From contig JANUWF010002207.1 in the NCBI GenBank assembly GCA_026120185.1, forward strand, positions 1,116,001 through 1,180,000: DNA of 64,000 bases, given 5' to 3'. Below the pieces are notes generated by a model. That model worked only from the letters and a program-made list of their open reading frames with translations. It was not told the DNA's origin and searched no databases. Shown here one piece after another: positions 11,463 through 23,102 of the stretch. A program made the position numbers and the translations under genes. The DNA is from Voacanga thouarsii. Taxonomy: Eukaryota > Streptophyta > Magnoliopsida > Gentianales > Apocynaceae. Each line of letters starts with the position of its first letter. Within the stretch, counting starts at the first letter, position 1.

Positions 11463-11760
11463 ACTTAGGGTTGGGGATGAGGAAGTCATCACCAAAATCC
11501 ACAAAAGCATGCAACATTTTATATCTTTAGATGATTCTTGTTTAAGGATTGATATTCTTGATGAGGATATCTTTGATTTTTTTGCCGTTATCATTTGTCA
11601 ATTTCTCTATGGACTTGACAGAACAATCAATTGCATATTTGGAGGATTCAAATAAGGACCGTGAGTTAGGAGAATTTGAAGAAATAAAAAATAATAATAA
11701 TTTGGAAAGGATGAAGTCCTCCATTGAGGAACCACCTTAATTGGACCTAAAAGACCTCTT
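11463..11760 (+). other. G1 protease-reverse transcriptase linker
   Basis: A spacer with short open frames and an acidic phrase LERMKSSIEEPP near 11700 that is also present in G2 (about 30750-30780). No enzymatic motif is visible. Confidence 0.5.
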
Positions 11761-12900
11761 TGATCACTTAGAATTTGCATTTTTAGCTAACAGAAGAAAG
11801 CTACCAGTGATCATAGCAAAAGACCTTACTTATGAACAAAATTCAAAATTAGTAAGTCTATTGGGAAAAAATAAAGGAGTCATAGCATAGAAAATCACAA
11901 ACATTAAGGGAATCAGCCCTCATTTTGCATTCACAAAATATATTTAGAAGAGGGAGCAAAGCTCGTAGTGCAACCCTAATGTAGATTGAACCCAAATATG
12001 AGCAATATGGTAAAAGGTGAGGTGATTAAACTCTTAAATTCAAGAATCATTTACCCCATTTCTGATAGTATTTGGGTAAGTCCAACACAAGTGGTACCAA
12101 AGAAGGGAAGAATGATGGTGAGCCCAAATGAAAAAAATGAGTTGATCCCAATAAGATTGGTAACCGGTTTGAGGGTTTGCATTGATTATAGGAAATTGAA
12201 TGAGGTAACTAGGAATGACCATTTTCCTCTCCCTTTCATTAATCAAATGTTAGAAAGATTAGCCAGACTTGATTTTTATTACTTTTTAAATGATTTGCCT
12301 AGTTAATTTCAAATTCCCATAGCACTGAAGAATCAACAGAAGATCACTTTTACATCCCCTTTAGGAACTTTTGCATATCGTCGTATGCTTTTTGGTCTTT
12401 CCAATGGTATAGGAACTTTCCAGAGATGTATGATGGCTATCTTTGAAGGACTCGTGGAAGACATCATGGAAGTATTTACGAATTTTTTTTTTTTAATTTT
12501 TCGTGCTTCTTTTGGCTTATGCTTGGCCAACTTAGAGAATGTGTTTCAAAAATGGGAAGAGACCAACCTCATGCTTAATTGGAAAAAAATGTCACTTTAT
12601 GGTGCAAGAAGGTATTGTATTGGGATACAAGATTTCAAGAAAGAGTATTAAGGTTGATAGAGCGAAAATTGAGGAAATTGAGAAACTTCTTCCTCCCATT
12701 TCCATGAAAGCTATTCAAAGCTTTCTTAGTCATGCAGGTTTTTATAAGAGGTTAATCTTGGATTTCTCAAAAAATGCTTAAGCTCTTACTTTTTTACTTG
12801 AGAAAGATGTTGTTTTTTATTTTGATGATAAATGTCTTAATGCTTTTAATGTGCTTAAAAAGAAATTGATCAACTCTCCTATTTAAATTACACCAGATTG
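11761..12900 (+). pseudogene. G1 reverse transcriptase
   Basis: Recognisable blocks, in order: NPNMSNMVKGEVIKLL, RVCIDYRKLNEVTR, DHFPLPFINQMLERLA, GTFAYRRMLFGLSN, FQRCMMAIFEGLVEDI, then GYKISRKSIKVD and AIQSFLSHAGFYKRLI of the thumb/connection. A stop replaces a residue at 12304. The catalytic aspartate pair expected after DIMEVF is replaced by Asn-Phe at a poly-T stretch (about 12477-12495), which also shifts the frame. It is therefore catalytically dead. It would have copied the RNA genome in the particle. Confidence 0.85.
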
Positions 12901-13365
12901 GTCTCTTCTCTTTGAATTAATGTGTGATGCAAGTTATTATGCAATAGGCATAGTGCTTAGGCAAAGGAGGAGTAAGCATTTTCAACTAATCGACTATGAA
13001 AGAAAAACCCTTATGGTGGCACAAGGGAACTACACCGACGGAGAAAGAATTACTTGCAATATTGTTTACTTTTGATAAATTCAATTCCTATCTTATTTTG
13101 TCTAAAGTTATTATGTATATAGACCATTCCATCCTTAAATACCTACTAACCAAGCATGATTCAAAACCAAGATTGATAAGATGGGTTTTATTATTGTTGG
13201 AATTCGACTTGGAGATTAGGGATATAAAGGGAGTAGAAAATTTGGCTGCGGATCACTTATCTAGGTTCAAAAATCCTAACATAGAACTATTGGTTGAAGG
13301 GGACATCAATAACACCTTCCCAGATGAAAAAATTCCACTTGTTCATGGTGTGGTTTATCAAACAC
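12901..13365 (+). pseudogene. G1 RNase H and connection to integrase
   Basis: LMCDASYYAIGIVLRQRR (first catalytic Asp, about 12918) is followed after a frame change by [14 protein letters not shown] (catalytic Glu) and [10 protein letters not shown] (third Asp). It ends with the lineage phrase [13 protein letters not shown]. The open frame 12996-13370 is the longest in G1. The domain would remove RNA from the hybrid during reverse transcription. Confidence 0.85.
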
Positions 13366-14620
13366 CTTAGTTTGCAAATTTTGCTAATTACATGATTGCA
13401 GGAATTGTTCCAAAGGATTTTTCAGCACAACAAAAGAAGAAATTCTTCTTCGAAGAAAAGTATTCCTTTTGGAAGATCCTTACTTATTCAAGTGTTGTAC
13501 ATATCAAATTATTCGTAGATGTGTGGATTCCATGGAAACTACAAACATCTTGAAACATTGCCGTGATGAACCCACAGAGGCCACTACCAAGCTAACAACA
13601 CTACAAGAAAGTGCTTGAGTTTGAATTTTATTCGCCAATAATTTTTAAGGACTCTCATAGGTTTGTTCAAAATAGTGATAGGTGTCAACGTATATGTAAC
13701 ATATCTAAATCTAATGAGATGCCATTGCAAAATTTTCAAGCTTGTGAAATTTTTTATTGTTAATGATCTATTTCATAGGCCCATTTTCCTAATTTTTTGG
13801 GTAACAAATATATCTTGGTTGCAATTGAGTATGTGTCTAAGTGGGTTGAGGCACAAGCCTTGGCTACTAATGACGCTCGATTTGTAGTCAAATTCCTTTA
13901 AAAAAAATTTCACCCATTTTGGTGTACTTAAGGTACTCATTAGTAATAAGGGAACAAACTTTTGTAATACCTAACTGGACAAAGTTCTCAAACATTTGGG
14001 TGTTACTCACAAGTTTACTACTCCCTATAATACCCAAACAAGTGGCCAAGTTGAGGTGGTAAATTGAGAGATAAAAAGAATTTTGGAAAAAATGGTTAAT
14101 CATAGAAGGATGGGTTGAAGTTTGAAATTAGATGATACTCTTTGGGCTTATAGGACTACTTTCAAAACTCCTATTGGTACAACCTCCTATAGATTGGTGT
14201 ATGGGAAGTCGTGTCATCTACCGGTGGAAGTCGAACATAGGGCTCGTTGGGAAATTAAACTTGTCAATTTTGATCTTCAACTTGCAGGACAATAGAGTTT
14301 GCTTCAAGTAAATGAGTTGGAAGAGTGGCATAATGATACTTAACATAGTTCTTGGATTTACAATGATAAGCTGAAACATTGGCATGATAGGCATATTCGT
14401 TCCTCTCAAGAGTTCAAAGAAGGGGATGAGCTGTTATTATTTAACTCTAGGCTTAGACATTTTCCAAGTTGAAGTCAAAGTGGTCGGGGCCATATGAGAG
14501 ACATTGGGTTTGTCTATTTAGGGTTATTGAGGTTGTTCACCCAACTAAAGGGATCTGTAAGGTAAGCAAAAGTTAAGTTAAGCCAAATTTGGGTGAAGAA
14601 CTTAGCACTTTAGAGCATCT
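13366..14620 (+). pseudogene. G1 integrase
   Basis: The zinc-binding N-terminus is damaged, with DRCQRICNISKSNEMPLQ near 13680-13730 as the CxxC half. The core begins ILVAIEYVSKWVEAQAL (about 13814-13860), with Glu where the family normally has its first catalytic Asp. Further blocks are scattered through frames to 14250 (for example [21 protein letters not shown]). Multiple stops interrupt it. It would have joined element DNA to the chromosome. Confidence 0.75.
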
Positions 14621-15941
14621 CTATATTACCATATTTGATTATTGATTTTCCCTTGGCACTTTTCCCTACTTTTTTTTTAAATTGTCTTATTTGCATTATG
14701 ATTTTCTTTCCTTTTTGCAAGATTTATGCTTTCTATTTTTGTTTCTTTATATTTTCTCTAGGTACAATTCTCTAGTAATTCCTTGTAGTGGATACATATG
14801 TTTTGGAAGTCATTAATAATGGAAGTATTTTCTTTTCTTTATTCTTCCTCTTTAATTATTTTGGTCCTTTGGCTTTGCTTTCATTGTATAGTTTTGGCCA
14901 TTGAGGACATTATCTAGTTTAAGTATGGTGGGAGGGTTTAGCATTGAAGATTGTTTCCATTTATACACATTTTGGATCAATTTTTCGGTTTTTCGAAAAT
15001 TTTCAAAATTTTTGTTGTTTTCATTGTTTAGCAAGGTTGTAGCTATCTCTCTTACTTGGATATAAGTTTTGTCATTCATTTGGTAGATTTTTATCAATGA
15101 ATTGGTTTATTGGATAGGATATATTAAGACTTGAGAATTTGGGTTAATCTTTTTTATGCATTAGTGTTTGAGTATTATTTAATTCATCTAGTTTGACTAT
15201 GGATAAGATGATAAAAGTGGGGAAAGTTGTTGGCTAACTCTTGTATTATAGACTTAAACTTTGTCTAACTTTGAGTTGTGATATAGAATGTAAGGGAAAA
15301 AAAATCTTTGAGTGGAAATATTGTGAAAAAAAAAAAAAACTGATTGTGAGTGGAAAAGTGAGAAAAATGATTTGGAAAAAACTTGTTTCATCTTTAAAAG
15401 CAAGAAAATGCATTTTGCTTGTTTATGGAGGCCAATACAGATAGTGAAGCGAAATCGACTTCCTTGAGGCTATTAATTCCAAAAAGTAAAAGAAAGAAAG
15501 AAAAGTGTTGAAAAAATGATGAGTGATGACTGTAAGGGGGCCAATACGGTACGTGAAGAGAAATCCATTAATTTGAGGCTATCAATTCCCTGAGTCATTA
15601 AAACAATTGAAAGAAAAAATTGAGTGTTTTCCTTAAATCATGACTTGAGTTGTGCAATTTTTATATTTATAATGCTTGAATTGGTAGGTAGCTTGGCTTG
15701 TATTATTTATGCTATCTACGTTTTTGCTTGAAGGGTGAAATAATTTTCTTAGACTAAAGTATAAATTTGCTCAATTTAACTTCAAGAGTTTTGTTATATC
15801 TTATCAACTACTTCAATTTGCAATTGTTTTCAAAGGGTTGAATGAATAACAAAGCTATATATAGAGTTTGAGAGAGGTTATGAGCCCTCTTGTGATCAAA
15901 ATTTTGGAAGAATAAAAATCTTGTGTTTTCTTGTTAATTTT
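14621..15941 (+). other. G1 3' non-coding region with purine tract and tandem duplication
   Basis: There is no coding frame of note. A conserved block 14897-14936 ends AAGTATGGTGGGAGG, and related blocks occur in G2 (27551-27594, minus) and G4 (51361-51398). Two copies of a 54-bp unit lie at 15427-15480 and 15536-15590. Copia A2 interrupts the region at 15942; the remainder resumes at 23047-23102. Confidence 0.65.
15427..15590 (+). repeat. Tandem duplication, about 54-bp unit, offset 109 bp
   Basis: Units 15427-15480 and 15536-15590 share GGCCAATAC, a GTGAAG-GAAATC core and TTGAGGCTAT-AATTCC. G2 keeps the same pair in reverse orientation at 26911-26964 and 27035-27088, so the duplication predates both copies. 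Confidence 0.75.
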
Positions 15942-17845
15942 TAAGCAAGAAAACAATGAAAACATGGACAAATACTGGAAACCATAAAACCAAAAATGCA
16001 CAGTGGGTAGTGGAAGGCAAAAATATTTTATACCTCTGTGCTTGAATGTTGTTTTTGGTGCTGGAGTGGATGAAGAAACCACAGGGACTTCCTCATGCCT
16101 GGAAGATGTCTCCAGATCAAAGCCTGCAATCCTTCGGTTGCATCTTGCTTGCATGAACGCAAAGCTTTTATTTCTCAAAATATTCCACCACCCAATAAAT
16201 GTTGGTGATACAATTCGGGCGAGGAAGGTCAGAACTTCTTAATGATTTGCTATTAATTAGCAAAATCAAGAAGTCCGAGAAAAAAAATGAACAAGAGAGA
16301 TAGAAGAAGAACAAAGGCTTCTCGGACTTTTTTTCACAAAACGAGTGTGTTCCTTATCGTCACAAAACACATGACTTACAATGATAACAAAAATACTGGG
16401 GTTTTGATATTTCAAAACACCCGGAAGCTATTAACAGATGAGGTTCAGCTTAGCCTAAACTCCTCTGTTCCATGAAGTAAAAAAAACCCTTCTTAGTTCG
16501 AGCTATTGGGCCATTAATATTTATTATTTTTCTTGGACCTAATAAGCCCAAAATAATAAACATTAATTATTTATTTCTGGGCCTATAAAATTAATTCAAT
16601 AAATAATTAATGAGCCCAAATAAACCAAAATAATTATTTAAGCCTTTCTATCATCTTTAGGCCAAAGTTAATTTTCTAATTATTTAATCTAGGCTTAGGC
16701 CCAGAATAATTAATTAACCAGTTAAACAAGATAATTAATTTAATTTAATTTCTCTCATTCTTTTATTTTATTTCAGTCCAAAAATAAATTAGATTTCTTG
16801 AATAAAATAAAATCCTTTTAATCGGGGCCATTTCCTCGACCCAAGATTAATTAGGACTTACGGGCTATTCCGGGAACCAAAAAGATACATTGCATTAGCT
16901 GCTAAATGACCAAAATATTCCTGCTATATAAATACCTATATTTTTCATTTTAAATATTTTTTAATATCACCATAAGAAAATATTGACCCAATGACAATGC
17001 TGCGTTCGCTATGTCTCCAACCTAGAGGTGAAATGACTAAAATACACCTCTAGATATTGCTGTGCATTTAGAGAGGAAAAAGTGTACTAACACCTCTCTA
17101 AAAGACATCTACCATCCTTAAGCTTCTATTCTAATGATCAACAACTTCTTGGAATATTTTTGCTTTCCAAGGGAGCTACCATAAAGTAAATATCTAAGTC
17201 ATGTTCCCCAGGGCCTTGGATAATTAGATCATTCGAACAAACACAAGGGGCGATATAGTTTAGAAGCTATCTTATACAAGTCTATCTTCACTAACCAGTT
17301 AAATATACCGAACATACAAGTATATTAGTCCTACTGACAAACCTCGACTATAGTATATCAAAGTATACTATTTTAGCTTCGTCAAACTGCTAACTCATAC
17401 TCAAGCTATAGAGTACAAGTCCATACTATAGCGGTAGTAGTATAGGTTTCTATCATATAGTACTTTTAGAAACCACTACTATAGGTCTAGTTTTATATAT
17501 TTGAAAAACGTTTGTGTTATGAAGTGAGAAGACTACTCATTTGTTAAAGATAAGCCATTCCCTATTTAGAATTCATAACACAATAACCTTACCACGATAA
17601 GATTCTCATTCTCATTATTCAATTAAGAACAATAGTTTATGTGTTATGTAACCCATAGTCCGTACCTTACTGTGAAAGACCTCCATTTATGTGAACCATT
17701 TACTTAAACACAATGAGTCTTTTTCAATGAAAATTATGCATAAAAAATAAAGAAGAATTTACGAACAATTTTTGAGAACAATACTTTTACTAATACAAGT
17801 CAAAATTATATCAGAAACCTAGTCTAAGAGGGCATATATCCTAAC
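15942..17845 (-). mobile_element. A2 3' LTR (left)
   Basis: A 1904-bp LTR ending ATCCTAACA at 17845. It begins TAAGCAAG, having lost a base from TGAAGCGAG seen in its partner. It is homologous to 21972-23041 at both ends and more loosely to the A1 LTR. Confidence 0.85.
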
Positions 17846-18759
17846 AGTCTCCTACTTACACTTTGAGAACCCTAGATACCGTCCCACTATGACAAGGCTC
17901 CGTTTGTTCAGGTTCTTGAGGCTGTGCCTCTTCTTATTTTATAAACGGGGTTAGAAGAAGTTAATTCAAAAGACAATTTCTCCTCGAGTTCCAACCTTGT
18001 TAAACTCTTAGTGGATGTGCTATGATCATCCTCCAAGTATCTAGCATTAGTACTCACAAGTACCATTTGCTACGTGGGATGATTGAAGTAACCACCATTT
18101 GTTCCTTTTGAATACCCAACAAAATTGCATAATTCTGATCTTGGTTCTAACTTGTTTTTGTTGATCATTATATAAGTTAGATATCCCTATATATTGAGAT
18201 GATATACACTAGGCTTATACCTAGTCCACATCTTATAGGGCGTCCTAGGTACTGACTTGGAAGGCACTAAGTTTAGAATATATCGTTGTTTCTAGGGTAT
18301 ACCCCCCAAAGGACACTAGAAGAGTAGCATGAGACATCAAGTTTTGGACCATTTTCATCAATGTCCTGTTCCTTCTCTCAACTACTCTGTTTTACTAGGG
18401 TTTTCCCGATGTAGAGAGTTGGGATACTATTCTATGATGTACCACGTTGTCCTTGATTTCACCAAGGAAGTACTTTACACCACGATCTCATCGTAAGGTC
18501 ATGATTAGTTTACCTGTCTAATACTCCACTTCAGCCTTAAACTCTTTGAACTTGTTAAAAAAGTTAGACTTGCGTCTCATCAGGTAAACATAACCATACC
18601 AGATACAATAATTTGTGAAGGTGATAAAGTACCCAAACCCCCCTTTTGCTAGTGTTGGCAAAGGACCATACATATCAGTGTGAACAAAACTCAGTGTCTC
18701 CTTGGCTCTACTGCTTTTTTGTAAAGGACCTTTTGGTCATTTTTCCCATAAAATAGGAT
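17846..18759 (-). pseudogene. A2 integrase core remnant fused to the 3' purine tract
   Basis: In minus-strand frames, phrases such as GYFITFTNY, YGYVYLMRRKS, FNKFKEFKAEVE and VERRNRTLMKMVQ mark a copia integrase core (about 18640-18330), broken by stops. Downstream only an integrase-to-reverse-transcriptase linker remains, before the purine-rich AAGTGTAAGTAGGAGAC next to the LTR. No reverse transcriptase or RNase H motif is present. The usual DDY of the first active-site block reads TNY. Confidence 0.75.
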
Positions 18760-18870
18760 TCACACTGAGGCCAACTTTCCAATCTTAATGAGCCCAAAGG
18801 CCAGGATTCAGACGTCAATCCATGATAGGCCTTTGGGCTCATTAAGATTGGAAAGTTGGCCTTAGTGTGA
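18760..18870. repeat. 43-bp fold-back inverted repeat within A2 pol
   Basis: Arms 18760-18802 and 18828-18870 are reverse complements at 42 of 43 positions, separated by a 25-bp loop. In A1 (about 3735-3855) this stretch is single. The A2 right arm and loop are an inverted copy that replaces about 40 bp of normal coding sequence, so the structure arose after A1 and A2 diverged. Confidence 0.9.
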
Positions 18871-19306
18871 GTCATTGATATTGGTCTATCTCTTCCTATT
18901 TTACAATTCAAATTGAGCGTTATTAAATTGATTGATAATTCGATTAATGAAGAATATATTTTCATGTATGTGCCCAATACATAAAACATCTCCATTTCTA
19001 CTGATAGTGATACCAGGATAGAAATAACAAAATATCCTTGATTTGTTAGTTTTGCAACAGAAACCAAATTCTGTCTAAAACCAAGAACAAATATAAATCC
19101 TTTAATATAATTATTCTATTAAAATCAAAAGCACTCTCTACTTCTCCCACTGTAAGGCCCCAGACTTGAGCTCCATTTCTCTCGTGTAGTCCATGGACAC
19201 CCTTCTGGAGTCTTCTAATCTTTTTAAACCCCTGCACAGAGTTACTGATGTGATCAGTGGCTCTTGAATCAACAATCCAAGTAGAAGTTGATCCAACCAC
19301 TGACAT
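18871..19306 (-). pseudogene. A2 aspartic protease and pre-integrase fragment
   Basis: The open frame 19046-19306 begins with VGSTSTWIVDSRATDHISN: the catalytic Asp-Ser is followed by Arg instead of Gly, which should inactivate the protease. It continues with FKKIRRLQKGVHGLHERNG. The frame then shifts into VSVAKLTNQGY (family LISVAELINQGY). The C-terminal pre-integrase part is disrupted by the fold-back at 18760-18870. Confidence 0.8.
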
Positions 19307-20035
19307 AAACTATAGAGAGAAAATATTACTTATAGGGTTTTTCTTGCCTTAAAGATCTGAACACTTATTTTTCTAGTATCCGTTCTTCCAACACTTAAAG
19401 CATTTGCCCCTGTGTTTCTCTTTGGATTGGTGCACTGTATTACCCTTCTTCTTCTTGAACTTTCCTAGGCCTGAGTCCAGTTTTTGAAGAAGAAGCCATT
19501 ATAGCCCTTGCTTGTGGCTTTATGACCTTCTCCGCCACCTAGAGCTCTTTCATTGACTCAGCTAAATCCATTTTTAGCTTGTGCATGTTGTAGTTTAATT
19601 TCAACTAACAAAAAGAGCCCAATTAAGATTCAAGAACTATGTCTACATAGCATTCAAGATTAATGACAGCCCCTATGACTTCTGCTTCCTCAAAAGCAGC
19701 AATTATTTTGAGCATATGCTCTCTAGCTGATGCTCTTTCAACCGTCTTGGTGTTTATGATTGTTCGAAGAGGCTCATGCCTTGTGGCTCGGCTATTGCCT
19801 GCGAACATAGTTACTACTGATGTACTAATATCGTATGTAGTTGTCATGTGCTCATGTTTGGATTGGAGCACATTTGACATGAAGGCTAACTTGTAGCATC
19901 GTGCCATCTCATTAGTCTTTTTTCATGTCTTCTCAGCCTCTTGCTCCTTATCGATGAAACCCTCCCCGATCTCAGGGCAGGTTTCATATATGACATGCTG
20001 ATACTCCTCAACTGTGACTATTATGTCCAAGTTTT
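19307..20035 (-). pseudogene. A2 gag with zinc knuckle remnant
   Basis: The open frame 19623-19907 has SNVLQSKHEHMTTTYDI, a SRATRHEPLRTI block and AREHMLKIIAAFEEAEVIGAVINLE, the standard copia gag core. The start of gag, reading DIIVTVEEYQHV, lies near 20025. A knuckle-like CFKCWKNG remains near 19390, with a stop inside it. Frame breaks show it is inactive. Confidence 0.75.
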
Positions 20036-21316
20036 TTTTTCTAGTCCACATAGTTAAGATCCGTTAACTTTTTCTCAATGAGAATAACGACTAAGGGACT
20101 GAAAGAACCTTCACTAACTATTTTTGAAAAAAATGAAAAATAAAAGAAATTCTCAAATTTGTGAAAACAAAAAAATTTTGTGCACTTTTATCCTCATATT
20201 AAATTGATAATAGTTAACCCCATTACTATCATCTTTAACATGAATAATTTTGCTCTTACGAAAACTAACATAGCTTCTTGGTAAGATTAACAATTTCCTA
20301 AGCTAAGTGTGTTAACCACTACAAATTAATTTTCCTTTTAGGTGATGATCTAGAAGATAACTCCATCGGGAGGGGGGGGGTGTGGCAGTTTCTTCTCAAT
20401 TCCTGTAGACATGCCTCGTACTATAACCTCCAACGTGGTCTGGCCGATCAAAGTACGTATCCCGGGTTATTAATTGCATTCTTCCAATAGTTTTAGATCT
20501 TTGTTGTATCTCCATCTTATATGATTTCACTCTGTGGGTGACGCGAGAAGACCCACAATCTCTAATAAGCATCGTGATGGAAGCCGTGGGGCCATTAGAA
20601 CCCCCTCTCCCACTTAGTTTTTAAATAAGGATTATCTTGAAAAAATATCCTTTGAAAATTTTCAATTGAGTTCTCTTTTAACTTAAAATAAAATATCTAA
20701 ACCTATAAAAATTTCTATGCCAAGGTTTATACCCTTTAAGAAATTTTTTATGGATTAATTTCATTCAAGTTAACAACTTAATAACTTCAAAAATTTCCAT
20801 TAAACTTTCTAGAGATTTTGATCTCTAGTTTTTTTTTTTTTTTTGGACAAAAATAATTTTCCTTTACAAAAATAAATTAAAATGGTTTTCCATTTTAACT
20901 TACAAAAATATCTAAATCCAAAATATTTTTTATGTCAAAGATAAAAACCTTTAAGAAAATAACCAAGGATTAATTTTTGTTTAAGTTAAAATTAACCTTT
21001 AAATAAAGAAAAATATTTTTCCTTGTCAAATAAAATTTCACAAAAACTTTGATCATTGATAAAATGTGCGCATAGGAATTAAAATAAATATCATGCTAGA
21101 AAACTATAGCTATTTTCATGCTTTTCTGTTTTTAAACCTAAGTGTCTAAATAATAGAATTAAACACATTAATTAAACTACTTAATGGTCCTGTTTAATCC
21201 TAAAATCCTTTACTATTATTTTTCATGAAAAATATTCAAAGAATATTAACTATTACAAAAATAATAATTTCGCATGCCATGAGACCAAAAACAAAGAACA
21301 AAATTTCCCAAGAATT

Positions 21317-21355
<39 letters not shown>

Positions 21356-21957
21356 CTGATCTTGCGCACCCACCATAGTAGATCAAGGCCCCCATGGGCA
21401 GACCAATGGACCCTGACCCATGGGCAAGTGCCCACAAGCCATGGGCTACACGTGCCATAGCATATGGTCACTGTTGTGACCTCAATACATCTTGCTCATG
21501 ATGTAAAGAAAATCCCCTGAGCTGAGGGTTGGCTCGATGCTTGCTATAGCCCTTGAGCCACCCCTTAGCTCCCCTCACACAGAGCTATTGCTAGTCGACT
21601 CGGCTCAGCAACAGCTAGTGGCTTGGCAGTGGCTCCTCATTTCTTCTTTGTTTTTCTGCATTTTCTTTCCTAGAAAATGTCTGCAATTCTTTTCATGATC
21701 ACAACTGGCAGCTATCTTGTTACAGATTTTTATCAAAAAACAAAAACCACATTTGCCTATACCCTTTAAATTTAGGTTTACAAGATTGCTAAGCAAAAAC
21801 ATTTAATTTACAGAAGCTTCCTAAACCTCAACCGTAAGGTGTACAGAGTATCTATCCCATACCAAAAAAGTGAAGGTTCATAGGCATTAAATCATACATT
21901 TATCTAGCCTATTTTATTAACTAACATGCATGCTTCATAAGCCTTTTAAAGCTTCAT
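20036..21957 (-). other. A2 leader, about 1.9 kb
   Basis: A non-coding region between primer site and gag. 20345-20625 is conserved with the A1 leader. The part nearest the primer site differs from A1: a (TA)n tract at 21321-21353, then a run of CCATGGGC and CCCATGG-type repeats (21390-21450). There is no CCGGCGCCGG palindrome. Confidence 0.55.
21321..21353. repeat. (TA)16 microsatellite
   Basis: A perfect TA run inside the A2 leader. Confidence 0.95.
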
Positions 21958-21970
21958 GCTCTAATACCAA
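21958..21970 (-). other. A2 primer binding site
   Basis: The minus strand reads TTGGTATTAGAGC, one change from the initiator tRNA-Met site, with one base between it and the LTR. Confidence 0.8.
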
Positions 21971-21971
21971 T

Positions 21972-23041
21972 TGAAGCGAGAAAACAATGAAAACATGGAC
22001 ACATACTAGAAACTATAAAACCAAAAAATGCACAAGGGCGGTAGAAGGAAACAATATTTTATACCCCTGTGGTTGAATGTTGTTTTTTGTGCCAGAATGG
22101 ATAGAGAATCCACAGGGACTTCCTTGCACTTGGAAGATGTCTCAAGATCAAAGCTTGCAATCCATTGGCTGCGTCTTGCTTGCATGAATGCAAAGCATTT
22201 GTTTTTCAAAATATTCCACTTCCCAATAAATGTTGGTGATACAATTCAGGTGAGAAAGGTCAAACCTTCTTGATCCTTTGCTATAAATTAGCAAAATCAA
22301 AAAGTCTCAGAAAAAGAATGAACGAGAGTGATAGAAGAAGAACAGAGGCTTCTCAATTTTTTTTTCACAAAACGAGTGTGTTCCCTGTCCTCACAAAACA
22401 CTTGACTCACAATGTTAACCAAAAATTAGGGTTTTGATATTTCAAAACACTTGGAAGCTATCAATAGAAGATGTTTAGCTTAGCCTAAACTCTTCTACTC
22501 TATCAAATAAAAAATAAAAAATAAAAAAAAAACCCTTTTGGTTCAAGCTATTGGGCCATTAATATTTATTATTTTTTCTTGGACCCAATGAGCCCAAAAT
22601 AATAAACATTAATTATTTATTTATAAGCGTATAAAATTAACCCAATAAATATTTAATGAGCCAAAATAAGCCAAAATAATTATTTAAGCCTTTTTATCTA
22701 GTTTAGGCCCAGGTTAATTTTCTAATTATTCAGTCTGAGCTTAGGCCCTAATTAATTAATTAATTAATTAAACTAAACAATAAATATAATTTAATTTCTC
22801 TCTCGTTTCTTTATTTTATTCTAGTCCAAAAATAAATTAGTTTTCCAAAATAAAATAAAATCTTTTTAACCAAGACCATTTCCTCAACACAAAAGTTACT
22901 TAAGCATAATTGATCTTTTCCAACGAAAATTATGCTAAAAAAATAAAGAAAAATTCACAAACAATTTTTGAGAATACTATTTTTATACTACAAGTCAAAA
23001 TTACACAAGAAATCTAGTCTAAGAGGGCATACATCCCAACA
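21972..23041 (-). mobile_element. A2 5' LTR (right), internally deleted
   Basis: Runs from TGAAGCGAG to ATCCCAACA. It matches the left LTR at both ends but lacks about 0.83 kb (left LTR 16850-17690), with the break near 22890. Because the deletion lies in only one LTR, it happened after insertion. Confidence 0.85.
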
Positions 23042-23102
23042 ATTTTCTTCTTGACTTAACCGTTTTGCTTGAGGGCAAGCAAATTTTCAAGTGTGTGAAA
23101 TG

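Larger units (their letters stand above)
15942..23041 (-). mobile_element. Copia A2, both LTRs, internally deleted
   Basis: A minus-strand copia element inserted in G1 with perfect 5-bp duplication ATTTT (15937-15941 and 23042-23046). The 3' LTR is at 15942-17845 and the 5' LTR at 21972-23041. The internal 4.1 kb carries gag, protease/pre-integrase and an integrase fragment, then passes straight into the 3' purine tract and LTR. The reverse transcriptase and RNase H are missing, so it could have moved only with help. By eye, the first 200 bp of the LTRs differ at roughly a tenth of positions, an old insertion. Confidence 0.9.

Noticed and set aside
14852..15097. 81-codon minus-strand frame
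   Set aside because: Antisense to the non-coding 3' region of G1; no motif, not conserved in G2.
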